This document shows, piece by piece, positions 1-5,279 of a stretch of DNA of 9,312 nucleotides. This DNA comes from Candidatus Krumholzibacteriia bacterium (GTDB lineage: Bacteria; Krumholzibacteriota; Krumholzibacteriia; Krumholzibacteriales; Krumholzibacteriaceae): positions 1-9,312 of the forward strand of contig JAQTVX010000066.1 in assembly GCA_028706585.1 (NCBI GenBank), in the 5' to 3' direction. The notes under the pieces are model-generated. The model saw only the letters and a program-made list of their open reading frames with translations. It did no database searches and was not told the origin of the DNA. Positions within the stretch are counted from its first letter, which is position 1; every line of letters starts with the position of its first letter. The position numbers were made by a program, and so were the translations under genes.

Positions 1-738
1 CGATTTCAGCCTATGAAGAACCGGATAGATCAACGGGTAAAAGAAGAAGATCGCGAGGCCGAGCCTGCCCGCTGCTGTCCTGAGCGGATCGCGGCGGCGC
101 CGGTGCGCGTCCTCGTGGAGCAGAATAGCGCGCAGCTGCTCCTCCGGAAGATCGCGAACGAGATCCTCCGGAACGACTATGCGCGGCCGCACGAGCCCGC
201 CGACCGTGGGCATGACGAAGGCCCCGCTAACGAGCACGCACTCGCGGGGAATCCCTGCTCCATCGAGAGCTCCTCCGAGCCTCCCGGCTAGCGCAGGCTC
301 CAGCGCGGCGAGCGGGATGCCGCTCTGCCGCCGTACGCGCACGGCATCGATGATGAGGCGCGCGATGAAATATAGAAAGAATGCCGCCCACACGGCCGTC
401 GCCGCGACTATCGCATACGACAGAGCCGAACCGAGGACCGGCGTGCCGCCACTGGCGATCGGATATAGAACCGTGACGATCGGCTGCAGCGCGAGAGCCC
501 CTGCCCGATCAACCCCTTGCGGCCCGCCCCCGGCCGCGCGGTAGAGCGCGTCCGCGGCTCCGCCGAAAAACGAGAGGGGCAGGAATATCTTCAAGAGCCC
601 TATACCCCATAGCGTGTGGCTTACACGCGACGGGGCGCCCCGCAGGACGCGCTCGATGACGAGCAGCAGAGCGAGGATCAGTGTCGTCTGCCAGAGGTGA
701 ACGATCATGCCGTGCCAGAAGCCGTAGAGCATGTTCAT
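1..738 (-). CDS. M56 family (BlaR1/MecR1-like) membrane metallopeptidase, N-terminal part
   Basis: Partial gene; reading from the ATG at 738 it is open for 246 codons and leaves the window at base 1. Seen: hydrophobic stretches at about residues 12-28, 43-58, 107-130 and 228-241, the last right after the catalytic region. A zinc-metallopeptidase motif HEDAH lies at residues 208-212, preceded by LPEEQLRAIL and followed by RRRRDPL, the arrangement typical of M56 peptidases. VMPTVGGLVRPRIVVPEDL (176-194) is also a family hallmark. Known: BlaR1/MecR1 proteins sense an extracellular signal and start proteolytic inactivation of a BlaI-type repressor. The start overlaps the stop of the upstream repressor gene (ATGA, 738-735), so translation is probably coupled. 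The sensor domain, which would tell whether the ligand is a beta-lactam, is outside the window. Many M56 proteins in environmental bacteria have other C-terminal domains, so a role in beta-lactam resistance should not be assumed. Confidence 0.88.
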   Translation of the reverse strand, partial: MNMLYGFWHGMIVHLWQTTLILALLLVIERVLRGAPSRVSHTLWGIGLLKIFLPLSFFGGAADALYRAAGGGPQGVDRAGALALQPIVTVLYPIASGGTPVLGSALSYAIVAATAVWAAFFLYFIARLIIDAVRVRRQSGIPLAALEPALAGRLGGALDGAGIPRECVLVSGAFVMPTVGGLVRPRIVVPEDLVRDLPEEQLRAILLHEDAHRRRRDPLRTAAGRLGLAIFFFYPLIYPVLHRLKS

Positions 739-1151
739 GCGCCTTTCCTCCCTTCGCCCCGTTTCGCCCCGCGCCGGGACCCGCGTTCCCTCTCGAGCTC
801 GTCTTCGCTCGCGCGCAGATCCTCGACGGAAAGCTCGTCCATATCGGCGAGGTGCGAGACCAGCTCCGGCGCCGCTCCGTCGAACAGGCCGTCGAGAAGG
901 CGCCGTATCTCCTTGCGGATTATTCCTGAGGCCGGGACGTCGCTTCGGTACACCCACGCCTTCCCCTCGAGGCGCACGCGCCGCACGGCGCCCTTTTCCT
1001 CGAGGCGCTCGAATATCTTGCGCACGGTCGAGTAGCTCGGCGCCTTCGGCAGGTCGCCGTGAACCTCCCGTATCGTCGCCTCCCTGCGGGCCCAGAGCCT
1101 TCTCAGGCACTGGAGCTCGAAGCGGGAAAGATCGGGCAGCTTTCGTTCCAT
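735..1151 (-). CDS. BlaI/MecI/CopY-family transcriptional repressor
   Basis: 138 residues. The N-terminal winged helix-turn-helix covers about residues 5-72: FELQCLRRLW (11-20), then TIREVHGDLP and the recognition-helix region YSTVRKIFERLEEKGAV (40-56), then a wing with WVYRSDV (66-72). This is the Penicillinase_R pattern, where the TVxxxLxRLxxKG stretch is diagnostic. Residues 75-115 would form the dimerisation part. The tail from about 118 is very charged and ends in an Arg/Lys/Gly-rich segment that makes the protein about 12 residues longer than staphylococcal BlaI (about 126). The start at 1151 has GGAGG at 1160-1156, four bases upstream, a short but usable spacing. It is first in the operon with the M56 peptidase, its expected partner. 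It probably represses its own promoter through the dyad at 1190-1214. The regulated target genes are not identified here. Confidence 0.92.
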   Translation of the reverse strand: MERKLPDLSRFELQCLRRLWARREATIREVHGDLPKAPSYSTVRKIFERLEEKGAVRRVRLEGKAWVYRSDVPASGIIRKEIRRLLDGLFDGAAPELVSHLADMDELSVEDLRASEDELERERGSRRGAKRGEGRKGA

Positions 1152-1189
1152 GACTCCTCCATTTTACCCTTCCGAACAATCTGCTACAC

Positions 1190-1214
1190 GTGTCGCACTT
1201 GTAATATGCGACAC
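1190..1214. promoter_or_regulatory. Inverted repeat, probable BlaI-type operator
   Basis: GTGTCGCA at 1190-1197 and its exact complement TGCGACAC at 1207-1214 are separated by 9 bases. The left arm is fused to a self-complementary ACACGTGT at 1186-1193, giving overlapping half-sites. It sits over the -10 box of the predicted repressor promoter, where an autoregulatory operator is expected. Half-site sequences of BlaI-family repressors differ between lineages, so assignment to this repressor rests on position and symmetry. Confidence 0.55.
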
Positions 1215-1231
1215 TCGTCGCGGTTTGTCAA
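1203..1231 (-). promoter_or_regulatory. Predicted sigma-70-type promoter of the BlaI-M56 operon
   Basis: Read on the minus strand: a perfect -35 box TTGACA at 1231-1226, a 17-base spacer, and a -10-like CATATT at 1208-1203 (4 of 6 matches). This places the start of transcription around 1196, about 45 bases upstream of the repressor ATG. The -10 box lies inside the dyad at 1190-1214, so a dimer bound there would block the promoter. Prediction from sequence only. Confidence 0.55.
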
Positions 1232-1252
1232 GGGGATGGGCGAACATATTTT
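1225..1252 (+). promoter_or_regulatory. Predicted promoter of the thiolase/DUF35 operon
   Basis: TTGTCA at 1225-1230 (5 of 6 matches to the -35 consensus), a 16-base spacer, then TATTTT at 1247-1252 (4 of 6). The -35 overlaps the opposite-strand TTGACA at 1226-1231, so the two polymerases would compete for almost the same bases. The start would be near 1259, giving a leader of about 100 bases before the ATG at 1360; I see no riboswitch or attenuator in it. Other weak boxes in this AT-richer stretch could serve instead. Confidence 0.4.
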
Positions 1253-1359
1253 TGAGATTGCAGTATGTCAGAATTTATGAGACGATTGCGTTCGCCTTTT
1301 TCCCCAATTTCGGTTCTAAAAAACGTTCCGCCCGCACCTTTAGATCGAGAGGTGAACGT

Positions 1360-2511
1360 ATGATCAAACGAGTCGCTATTGTGGGCATCGGGACGACCGG
1401 CTTCAGGCCCATCACGCCCGATGTCTCCTACCGGGAGCTCATCTTCGAGGCTGCCCGGAAGGCTTACACCGACGCCGGAATCGAGCCGAGCGAGATCGGC
1501 GGATTCATCACGGCGGCCGAGGATTTCCTCGAGGGATATAGCATCTGCGACGAGTACTGCCCGGATCAGATCGGCGCGGTCCTGAAACCCACGCAGACTA
1601 TCCCCGGCGATTTCATCCAGGCGCTCGCGACCGGCTACATGATGATCATGACCGGCGCATTCAAGACCGTCGCGATCGAGGCGCACAGCAAGGCCTCGAA
1701 CGTGAAGAACATCGACGAGCTGATGGGCTTCGCCTTCGACCCGGTCTACAACCGGCCGCTCCGCGAGACGCCGCACGCGATCGCGGGGCTCGAGATGACC
1801 CGATACATGTTCGAGACCTGCACCTCCGCGGAGCAGTGCGCGAGGGTCGTCGTCAAGAACAAGGGCAACGCCATGCGGAATCCTTACGCGGCCTTCGGCG
1901 CGGACATCGCCGAGAAAGACGTTCTGAATTCCGATCCCATATCTCTTCCGCTTCATCGCCTCGACATCGCTCCCCACGCGGACGGCGCCGTCGTCGCGGT
2001 GCTGGCGGACGGGGAAACGGCGCTCGCGCTCTCGGAGACGCCTATATGGATCGAGGGGCTCGGATGGTGCACCGACACGCCGACCCTCGAGATGCGCGAC
2101 TGGGGCGAAGCGGCATACGCCCGCCTCGCCGCCGAGATGGCCTACAAGATGGCCGGCATCGCGAACCCCGCCGGCATGATCGATTTCGCGGAAATCAACG
2201 ACGAATACTCGTTCAAGGAGCTCCAGCACATGGAGGCACTGAAGCTCTGCAGGCCCGGCGAAGCGGGCCACCTGCTCGAGAGCGGCGCGACGAGCTACGC
2301 GGGGGATATCCCCATCAACGTTTCCGGCGGCGCGCTCGGCGTCGGCCACCTCTTCGAGGCGTCCGGCGCTCACAAGATCCTTGAGCTCGTCGAGCAGCTC
2401 CGCGGCGAGGCCGGCGCGCGGCAGATTCCCGACGTGAACATCGGCCTCGCGCAGGTCTGGCGCGGCGTTCCGACCGCGACGGGAGCGGTCGCCATCCTTT
2501 CGAACATGTAG
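1360..2511 (+). CDS. Thiolase/SCP2-like (lipid-transfer-protein type) acyl-CoA enzyme, subunit 1
   Basis: 383 residues, close to the usual length of archaeal/SCP2-type thiolases (about 380-400). The ATG at 1360 has GAGAGGTG at 1347-1354; an upstream in-frame ATG at 1150 would add 70 residues unlike the family. Seen: the N-terminal strand RVAIVGIGTTGF (4-15), ARVVVKNKGNAMRNPYA (161-177), IDFAEINDEYSFKELQ (274-289), and the C-terminal GGALGVGHLFEASG (323-336). Aligned by eye, the position of the nucleophilic Cys (AACASG in active enzymes) is IPGDF with Pro82, so the Cys is absent. N280-D281 occupies the HDxF position and His330 of the GHP motif is kept, although Pro becomes Leu. The usual C-terminal GG loop is replaced by GLAQVWRG (362-369). 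Inference: an acyl-CoA-binding thiolase homologue that does not do standard Claisen chemistry, perhaps an aldolase or a structural subunit. It is first gene of a four-gene operon. Confidence 0.85.
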   Translation: MIKRVAIVGIGTTGFRPITPDVSYRELIFEAARKAYTDAGIEPSEIGGFITAAEDFLEGYSICDEYCPDQIGAVLKPTQTIPGDFIQALATGYMMIMTGAFKTVAIEAHSKASNVKNIDELMGFAFDPVYNRPLRETPHAIAGLEMTRYMFETCTSAEQCARVVVKNKGNAMRNPYAAFGADIAEKDVLNSDPISLPLHRLDIAPHADGAVVAVLADGETALALSETPIWIEGLGWCTDTPTLEMRDWGEAAYARLAAEMAYKMAGIANPAGMIDFAEINDEYSFKELQHMEALKLCRPGEAGHLLESGATSYAGDIPINVSGGALGVGHLFEASGAHKILELVEQLRGEAGARQIPDVNIGLAQVWRGVPTATGAVAILSNM

Positions 2512-2524
2512 GAGGTCTCTTGCA

Positions 2525-3688
2525 ATGGGAATGAGGAAAGTAGCAATCGTTGGAGCCGGCATCACGAAATTCGTGCGCCGCGCGCAGGAGACGGGCAAAG
2601 AGCTTTCCTGGCAGGCATCGAAGATGGCTCTCGACTCCTGCGGCCTGACGCTCGACGACGTCGACATGGTGACGCTCGGCACGGCCCCCGACGCCTTCGA
2701 CGGCGTCCACATGAAGGGAGAGTACCTCGCGGACGGCGCCGGCGGCTGCCGCAAGCCGTACATGCGCCACTACGTGGGCGGAGGCACGGGGGTATTCAGC
2801 CCGATCCACGGATGGTTCCACGTGGCGAGCGGCATGGCCGACATCTGTCTCGTCGTAGCCGAGGAGAAGATGTCGAGCTGCCACCCGCATCCGCAGGGCG
2901 CGTTTCTGACGATATTCGACCACACGACGGAGCAGCCCCTGAAGCCCACGCTCATCTGGATCTTCGCCCTCGAGATGAACCGCTACATGCAGGCATACGG
3001 TCTCTCCAAGGCGGACATCGCGCGCGTTTCGGTCAAGAACAAGGGCAACGCCCTCGACCATCCCTCGGCCCAGGTAGCCGAAAAGATCACGGTCGAGGAC
3101 GTGCTCGCGAGCGAAACGCTCTGCTGGCCGGTCAACAGGCTCGACATCAGCCCCGCCTCGGACGGCGCGGCCGCGGTCGTGCTCGCGAGCGAGCGCGTAG
3201 CGCGGCGCCTGACCGACAAGCCCGTCTGGATCGACGGGGTAGGCTTCTCGATCGACACGGCCTACTGGGGGACGCGCGATCTGTCATATCCGCGCTACGT
3301 CGAGACGGCCGCGCGGATGGCGTACGACATGGCCGGGATCAAGGAGCCTGCGAAGGAGATCCATATCGCCGAGCCGTACGATCCGTTCGATTACAAGGAG
3401 CTTCATCACATGGAGGGCCTCATGCTCTGCCCGCGCGGAGAGGCGGCCCGCCTGACGGCCGAGGGCTACACGGCGCGCGACGGCAATCTTCCGATATGCC
3501 CCTCGGGCGGCGCGCTCGGCGTGGGAAACCCGATCGCGGCCACCGGGCTCATGAAGGTGATAGAGATCTTCCTTCAGCTCCGCGGAGAGGCGGGCAAGCG
3601 GCAGGTGCCGGGCAAGCCCACCTGCGGCCTCGCGCAGGCGTGGGGAGATCTCATGCAGATGGGAACGGTCATCGTACTGAGAAGCTGA
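2525..3688 (+). CDS. Thiolase/SCP2-like (lipid-transfer-protein type) acyl-CoA enzyme, subunit 2
   Basis: 387 residues, a diverged paralogue of the preceding gene; both share VKNKGNA, LDI-P--DGA, FKEL/YKEL-HME and GGALGVG. The ATG at 2525 is nine bases after AGGAGG (2510-2515), which overlaps the stop of the upstream gene; the in-frame ATG at 2531 is too far from it. By eye alignment the nucleophilic Cys is replaced by Gly86 in HYVGGGTG (82-89). The GHP histidine is Asn335 (GVGNPIAATG, 332-341). The residue matching N280 of subunit 1 is Tyr285 in AEPYDPFDYKE. A Cys occurs near the C-terminus (Cys367 in TCGLAQAW), but I cannot say whether it is catalytic. Known: thiolase-fold proteins lacking the Cys include the Ltp2-type aldolases of steroid side-chain degradation, which work with DUF35 partners. 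Inference: partner subunit of the preceding protein, with the more degenerate active site of the two. Confidence 0.85.
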   Translation: MGMRKVAIVGAGITKFVRRAQETGKELSWQASKMALDSCGLTLDDVDMVTLGTAPDAFDGVHMKGEYLADGAGGCRKPYMRHYVGGGTGVFSPIHGWFHVASGMADICLVVAEEKMSSCHPHPQGAFLTIFDHTTEQPLKPTLIWIFALEMNRYMQAYGLSKADIARVSVKNKGNALDHPSAQVAEKITVEDVLASETLCWPVNRLDISPASDGAAAVVLASERVARRLTDKPVWIDGVGFSIDTAYWGTRDLSYPRYVETAARMAYDMAGIKEPAKEIHIAEPYDPFDYKELHHMEGLMLCPRGEAARLTAEGYTARDGNLPICPSGGALGVGNPIAATGLMKVIEIFLQLRGEAGKRQVPGKPTCGLAQAWGDLMQMGTVIVLRS

Positions 3689-3707
3689 TAGAGAAGGAGC
3701 GCTAAAC

Positions 3708-4265
3708 ATGGAGCTGGAAAAATACAAACTCGGAGGGACGCACCTCAAGTCCTCCGACTTCGAGAAGGGCAAGGTGCTCACAACCGCGTGGCAGCCGAAT
3801 CTCGCCTACACGTGGGACAACGGCGTCGCCATCGGGCGCTACCTCGACGAGCTCAAGAACGGACGCATCATCGCGCGCGTGTGCCACGAGTGCCACCGCA
3901 TCATGCTCCCGCCGCGCATGTTCTGCGAGCTCTGCTTCCGCCCGACCGATGAGTGGATGTACGTCCAGGACACCGGCGTCGTGTCCACCTTCAGCGTCGC
4001 CCGCGTCAACTGGGACGCCTCGCGCCGCGGCCCGAAGGAGCCGCCCCTGCTCCCCGCCGTCATCGAGATCGACGGGGCCACGAAAGGCATGGGCATCCTG
4101 CACATGCTCGGCGAGGTCGATCCCGACGACATCAAGGCCGGGATGAAGGTGCGCGCCGTATGGAAGAAAAGCGAAGATCGCACGGGTGCGATCACGGACA
4201 TTCTCTACTTCAAACCGCTCCGCGCCGCAGCCTCGAAAAAGGCTCCCGCGAGACGGAAACGCTGA
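3708..4265 (+). CDS. Zn-ribbon/OB-fold (DUF35) acyl-CoA-binding partner protein 1
   Basis: 185 residues. Seen: an N-terminal segment with YTWDNGVAIGRYLDELKNG (34-52), then a rubredoxin-like zinc ribbon Cys59-x2-Cys62 and Cys73-x2-Cys76 with the typical PPRMFC between, then an OB-fold of about residues 82-170 (VQDTGVVSTFSVARVNW, then LPAVIEIDG and GILHMLGEV). The order ribbon then OB-fold defines DUF35 proteins. Known: in the archaeal thiolase/HMG-CoA-synthase complex, in benzoylsuccinyl-CoA thiolase (BbsAB) and with Ltp2 aldolases, DUF35 subunits bind a thiolase-fold enzyme and complete or bridge the CoA site. The start has AAGGAG at 3694-3699, eight bases upstream, and lies 19 bases after the second thiolase gene. 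The last 14 residues are a basic tail rich in Lys, Arg and Ala, unlike the second DUF35. Soluble; no signal peptide. Confidence 0.9.
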   Translation: MELEKYKLGGTHLKSSDFEKGKVLTTAWQPNLAYTWDNGVAIGRYLDELKNGRIIARVCHECHRIMLPPRMFCELCFRPTDEWMYVQDTGVVSTFSVARVNWDASRRGPKEPPLLPAVIEIDGATKGMGILHMLGEVDPDDIKAGMKVRAVWKKSEDRTGAITDILYFKPLRAAASKKAPARRKR

Positions 4266-4278
4266 GGGGGTACGAGCG

Positions 4279-4758
4279 ATGGCAACTACGGAAAAAATGT
4301 CCAAGACCACGACCCCGACGCATTGGGACGCGGATATCCCCGTCAACTACGTGTACACCTACGGGCTCGCCGGCGAGGCCTTCTTCAGGGCGATCAAGGA
4401 CCGCGGCACGTTCCTCGGGACGCGCTGCGACGCCTGCGACATCACGTACGTCCCGCCCAAGGCCTACTGCGACCGGTGCCTCGAGGCTCTCGACAAGTAC
4501 ATCGACGTCGGCACCGTCGGCTACGTCGACACGTTCACCGTCAGCTTCAAGAACATGGACGGTTCCGAGAAGCCCCGGCCGCGCATTCTCGCGATGATCA
4601 AGATCGAGGGCACGGACGGGGGCATTATCCATTACCTCGATGGGATCAGCATCGAGGAAGTGGCACTGGGACTGCCCGTGCAGGCGATCTTCAAGCCGAA
4701 GGCTCAGCGGAAGGGCGGCATCGAGGACATCATCGGCTTCGGGCCGGTGAAGCGGTAG
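4279..4758 (+). CDS. Zn-ribbon/OB-fold (DUF35) acyl-CoA-binding partner protein 2
   Basis: 159 residues from the ATG at 4279, which has GAGGGGG (4264-4270) overlapping the stop of the previous gene. An in-frame ATG at 4186 lies deep inside that gene and would add 31 unrelated residues. Seen: NYVYTYGLAGEAFFRAIKD (23-41), the zinc ribbon Cys50-x2-Cys53 and Cys64-x2-Cys67 with VPPKAYC between, then an OB-fold (VGTVGYVDTFTVSF, 77-90; ILAMIKIEG; GIIHYLDGI). It differs from the first DUF35 in its N-terminus and lacks the basic tail, so these are two distinct subunits and not a recent copy. As last gene of the operon it is followed by a strong hairpin at 4781-4815. Inference: each DUF35 pairs with one thiolase homologue, or both sit in one complex; sequence alone cannot decide the pairing. 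Confidence 0.9.
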   Translation: MATTEKMSKTTTPTHWDADIPVNYVYTYGLAGEAFFRAIKDRGTFLGTRCDACDITYVPPKAYCDRCLEALDKYIDVGTVGYVDTFTVSFKNMDGSEKPRPRILAMIKIEGTDGGIIHYLDGISIEEVALGLPVQAIFKPKAQRKGGIEDIIGFGPVKR

Positions 4759-4780
4759 AGCCGAAATACAACCACAAAGA

Positions 4781-4815
4781 GAAACGCCAGGGTGAGTGCG
4801 TTACCCTGGCGTTTC
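4781..4815. terminator. Perfect 13-bp hairpin, probable terminator of the thiolase/DUF35 operon
   Basis: GAAACGCCAGGGT at 4781-4793 and its exact complement ACCCTGGCGTTTC at 4803-4815, with a 9-base loop. An A-T pair (4780/4816) extends it. It begins 22 bases after the stop of the last operon gene. The plus-strand tail is TTTCTTCC, only moderately T-rich; the minus-strand tail (TTTCTCTTTG) is similar, so it could act in both directions. Confidence 0.65.
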
Positions 4816-4835
4816 TTCCTGCAGCGGCATACGAA

Positions 4836-4871
4836 GGATGGGCTGAAATCGACTTGGAATTCAGCCCATCC
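4836..4871. repeat. Perfect 12-bp inverted repeat (second hairpin)
   Basis: GGATGGGCTGAA at 4836-4847 and TTCAGCCCATCC at 4860-4871, with a 12-base loop. It lies 20 bases after the terminator-like hairpin and has no T-run on either side, so a plain terminator role is unlikely. It could be part of a structured RNA or the relic of a small palindromic mobile repeat. Confidence 0.6.
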
Positions 4872-5106
4872 CTGTGAGTCCCGAAGGCGTTTTGTGCGAT
4901 CTTGCTGCTCAAGCTCCTTCGGCCTTACGACGCCACGTCGAGCCTATTCCCTTAACGATGGGGGGTCCCCGAACCCTTCTGACAACTGCAACCGCGGGCT
5001 CAAATCAGGCACACGTGTCGCGTATTGAAACAACTATATATCAATATCCGTGCCATTATGGAATCACCCCGCACCGGCTGTTGATATCATGCCATCCGGC
5101 GACGTC

Positions 5107-5244
5107 TCAACGGAAGACCGCCACGCGCAATCCATTGTAATAATGCTGGTTATCGGCGCGCCCCGAAGCGGCTCGATTCGGGTCGAGGCAATTGATTGTG
5201 CGCCGCGAGAATAGCGCGCCGCGGGCGGCTCTCAATAAAAAATT
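5107..5244 (-). pseudogene. Remnant of the C-terminus of an FGE-sulfatase/C-type-lectin-fold protein
   Basis: On the minus strand an open stretch of 45 codons ends at the TGA 5109-5107. The last residues include NCLDPNRAA, then DNQHYYNGLRVAVFR directly before the stop. The pattern NC-x-x-x-NR followed by about 15 residues and G-F/L-R-V-A closely matches the C-terminal strands of formylglycine-generating-enzyme (SUMF1/FGE-sulfatase) domains, which share their fold with variable proteins of diversity-generating retroelements. No ATG or GTG occurs in frame, an in-frame TAA lies at 5247-5245, and there is no room for the rest of the domain (normally over 200 residues). It is therefore a truncated remnant. 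The expected RGGSW motif is only vaguely visible as RAARGALFS. The match is from memory of the family pattern over about 30 residues. Confidence 0.42.
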
Positions 5245-5279
5245 TTAACCAACGAGAGGGGTGCGTAAAATTAGTTTAC

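Larger units (their letters stand above)
4781..5021 (-). ncRNA. Possible structured RNA on the minus strand
   Basis: Speculative. Read from the AT-rich patch leftward, the minus strand has a dense series of short perfect stems: CGACG/CGTCG at 4928-4940 with a 3-base loop, CCGAAGG/CCTTCGG at 4881-4887 and 4916-4922 enclosing 28 bases, the 12-bp hairpin at 4836-4871, and finally the 13-bp terminator-like hairpin at 4781-4815. Stems ending in a terminator-like hairpin are what a small RNA or the 3' UTR of a lost gene would look like. I do not recognise a known RNA family, strand is uncertain, and GC-rich DNA forms short stems by chance. Confidence 0.25.
4759..5279. other. Non-coding gap between converging genes
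   Basis: Over 500 bases with no credible complete gene. From left: a terminator-like hairpin (4781-4815), a second perfect hairpin (4836-4871), several smaller dyads (4881-4922, 4928-4940), a GGGGTCCCC run (4962-4970), the 11-mer ACACGTGTCGC shared with the operator region (5011-5021), an AT-rich patch (about 5025-5060), and a start-less coding remnant on the minus strand (5107-5244). Base composition is visibly less GC-rich than the flanking genes. I found no tRNA, transposase or CRISPR-type repeat. Confidence 0.7.

Noticed and set aside
112..131. Apparent frameshift in the M56 gene just before the HEDAH motif
   Set aside because: It came from a copying error in my first reverse complement. 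A triplet-by-triplet reading shows LRAILLHEDAH in one uninterrupted frame from the ATG at 738.
1150..1359. Longer N-terminus of the first thiolase gene starting at 1150
   Set aside because: The extra 70 residues cross the promoter and operator region, look unlike the family, and the ATG at 1360 has a good ribosome site and begins the conserved first strand.
1228..2763. Long minus-strand open frame opposite the thiolase genes
   Set aside because: Arg/Glu/Asp/His/Val-rich translation typical of antisense frames in GC-rich genes; it covers two well-supported genes and their junction.
4186..4278. Earlier start of the second DUF35 gene at 4186
   Set aside because: Lies inside the first DUF35 gene in another frame, with unrelated residues; GAGGGGG at 4264-4270 points to the ATG at 4279.
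4955..4985. tRNA-like GGGGTCCCCGAACCC stretch
   Set aside because: No acceptor, D or anticodon arms can be folded around it and no GGTTCGA-type T-loop is present.
5265..5279. GTAAA/TTTAC hairpin as the pyruvate kinase terminator
   Set aside because: A 5-bp, AT-only-plus-one-GC stem with a 5-base loop is too weak; the A/T run at 5236-5247 is not preceded by a proper stem.
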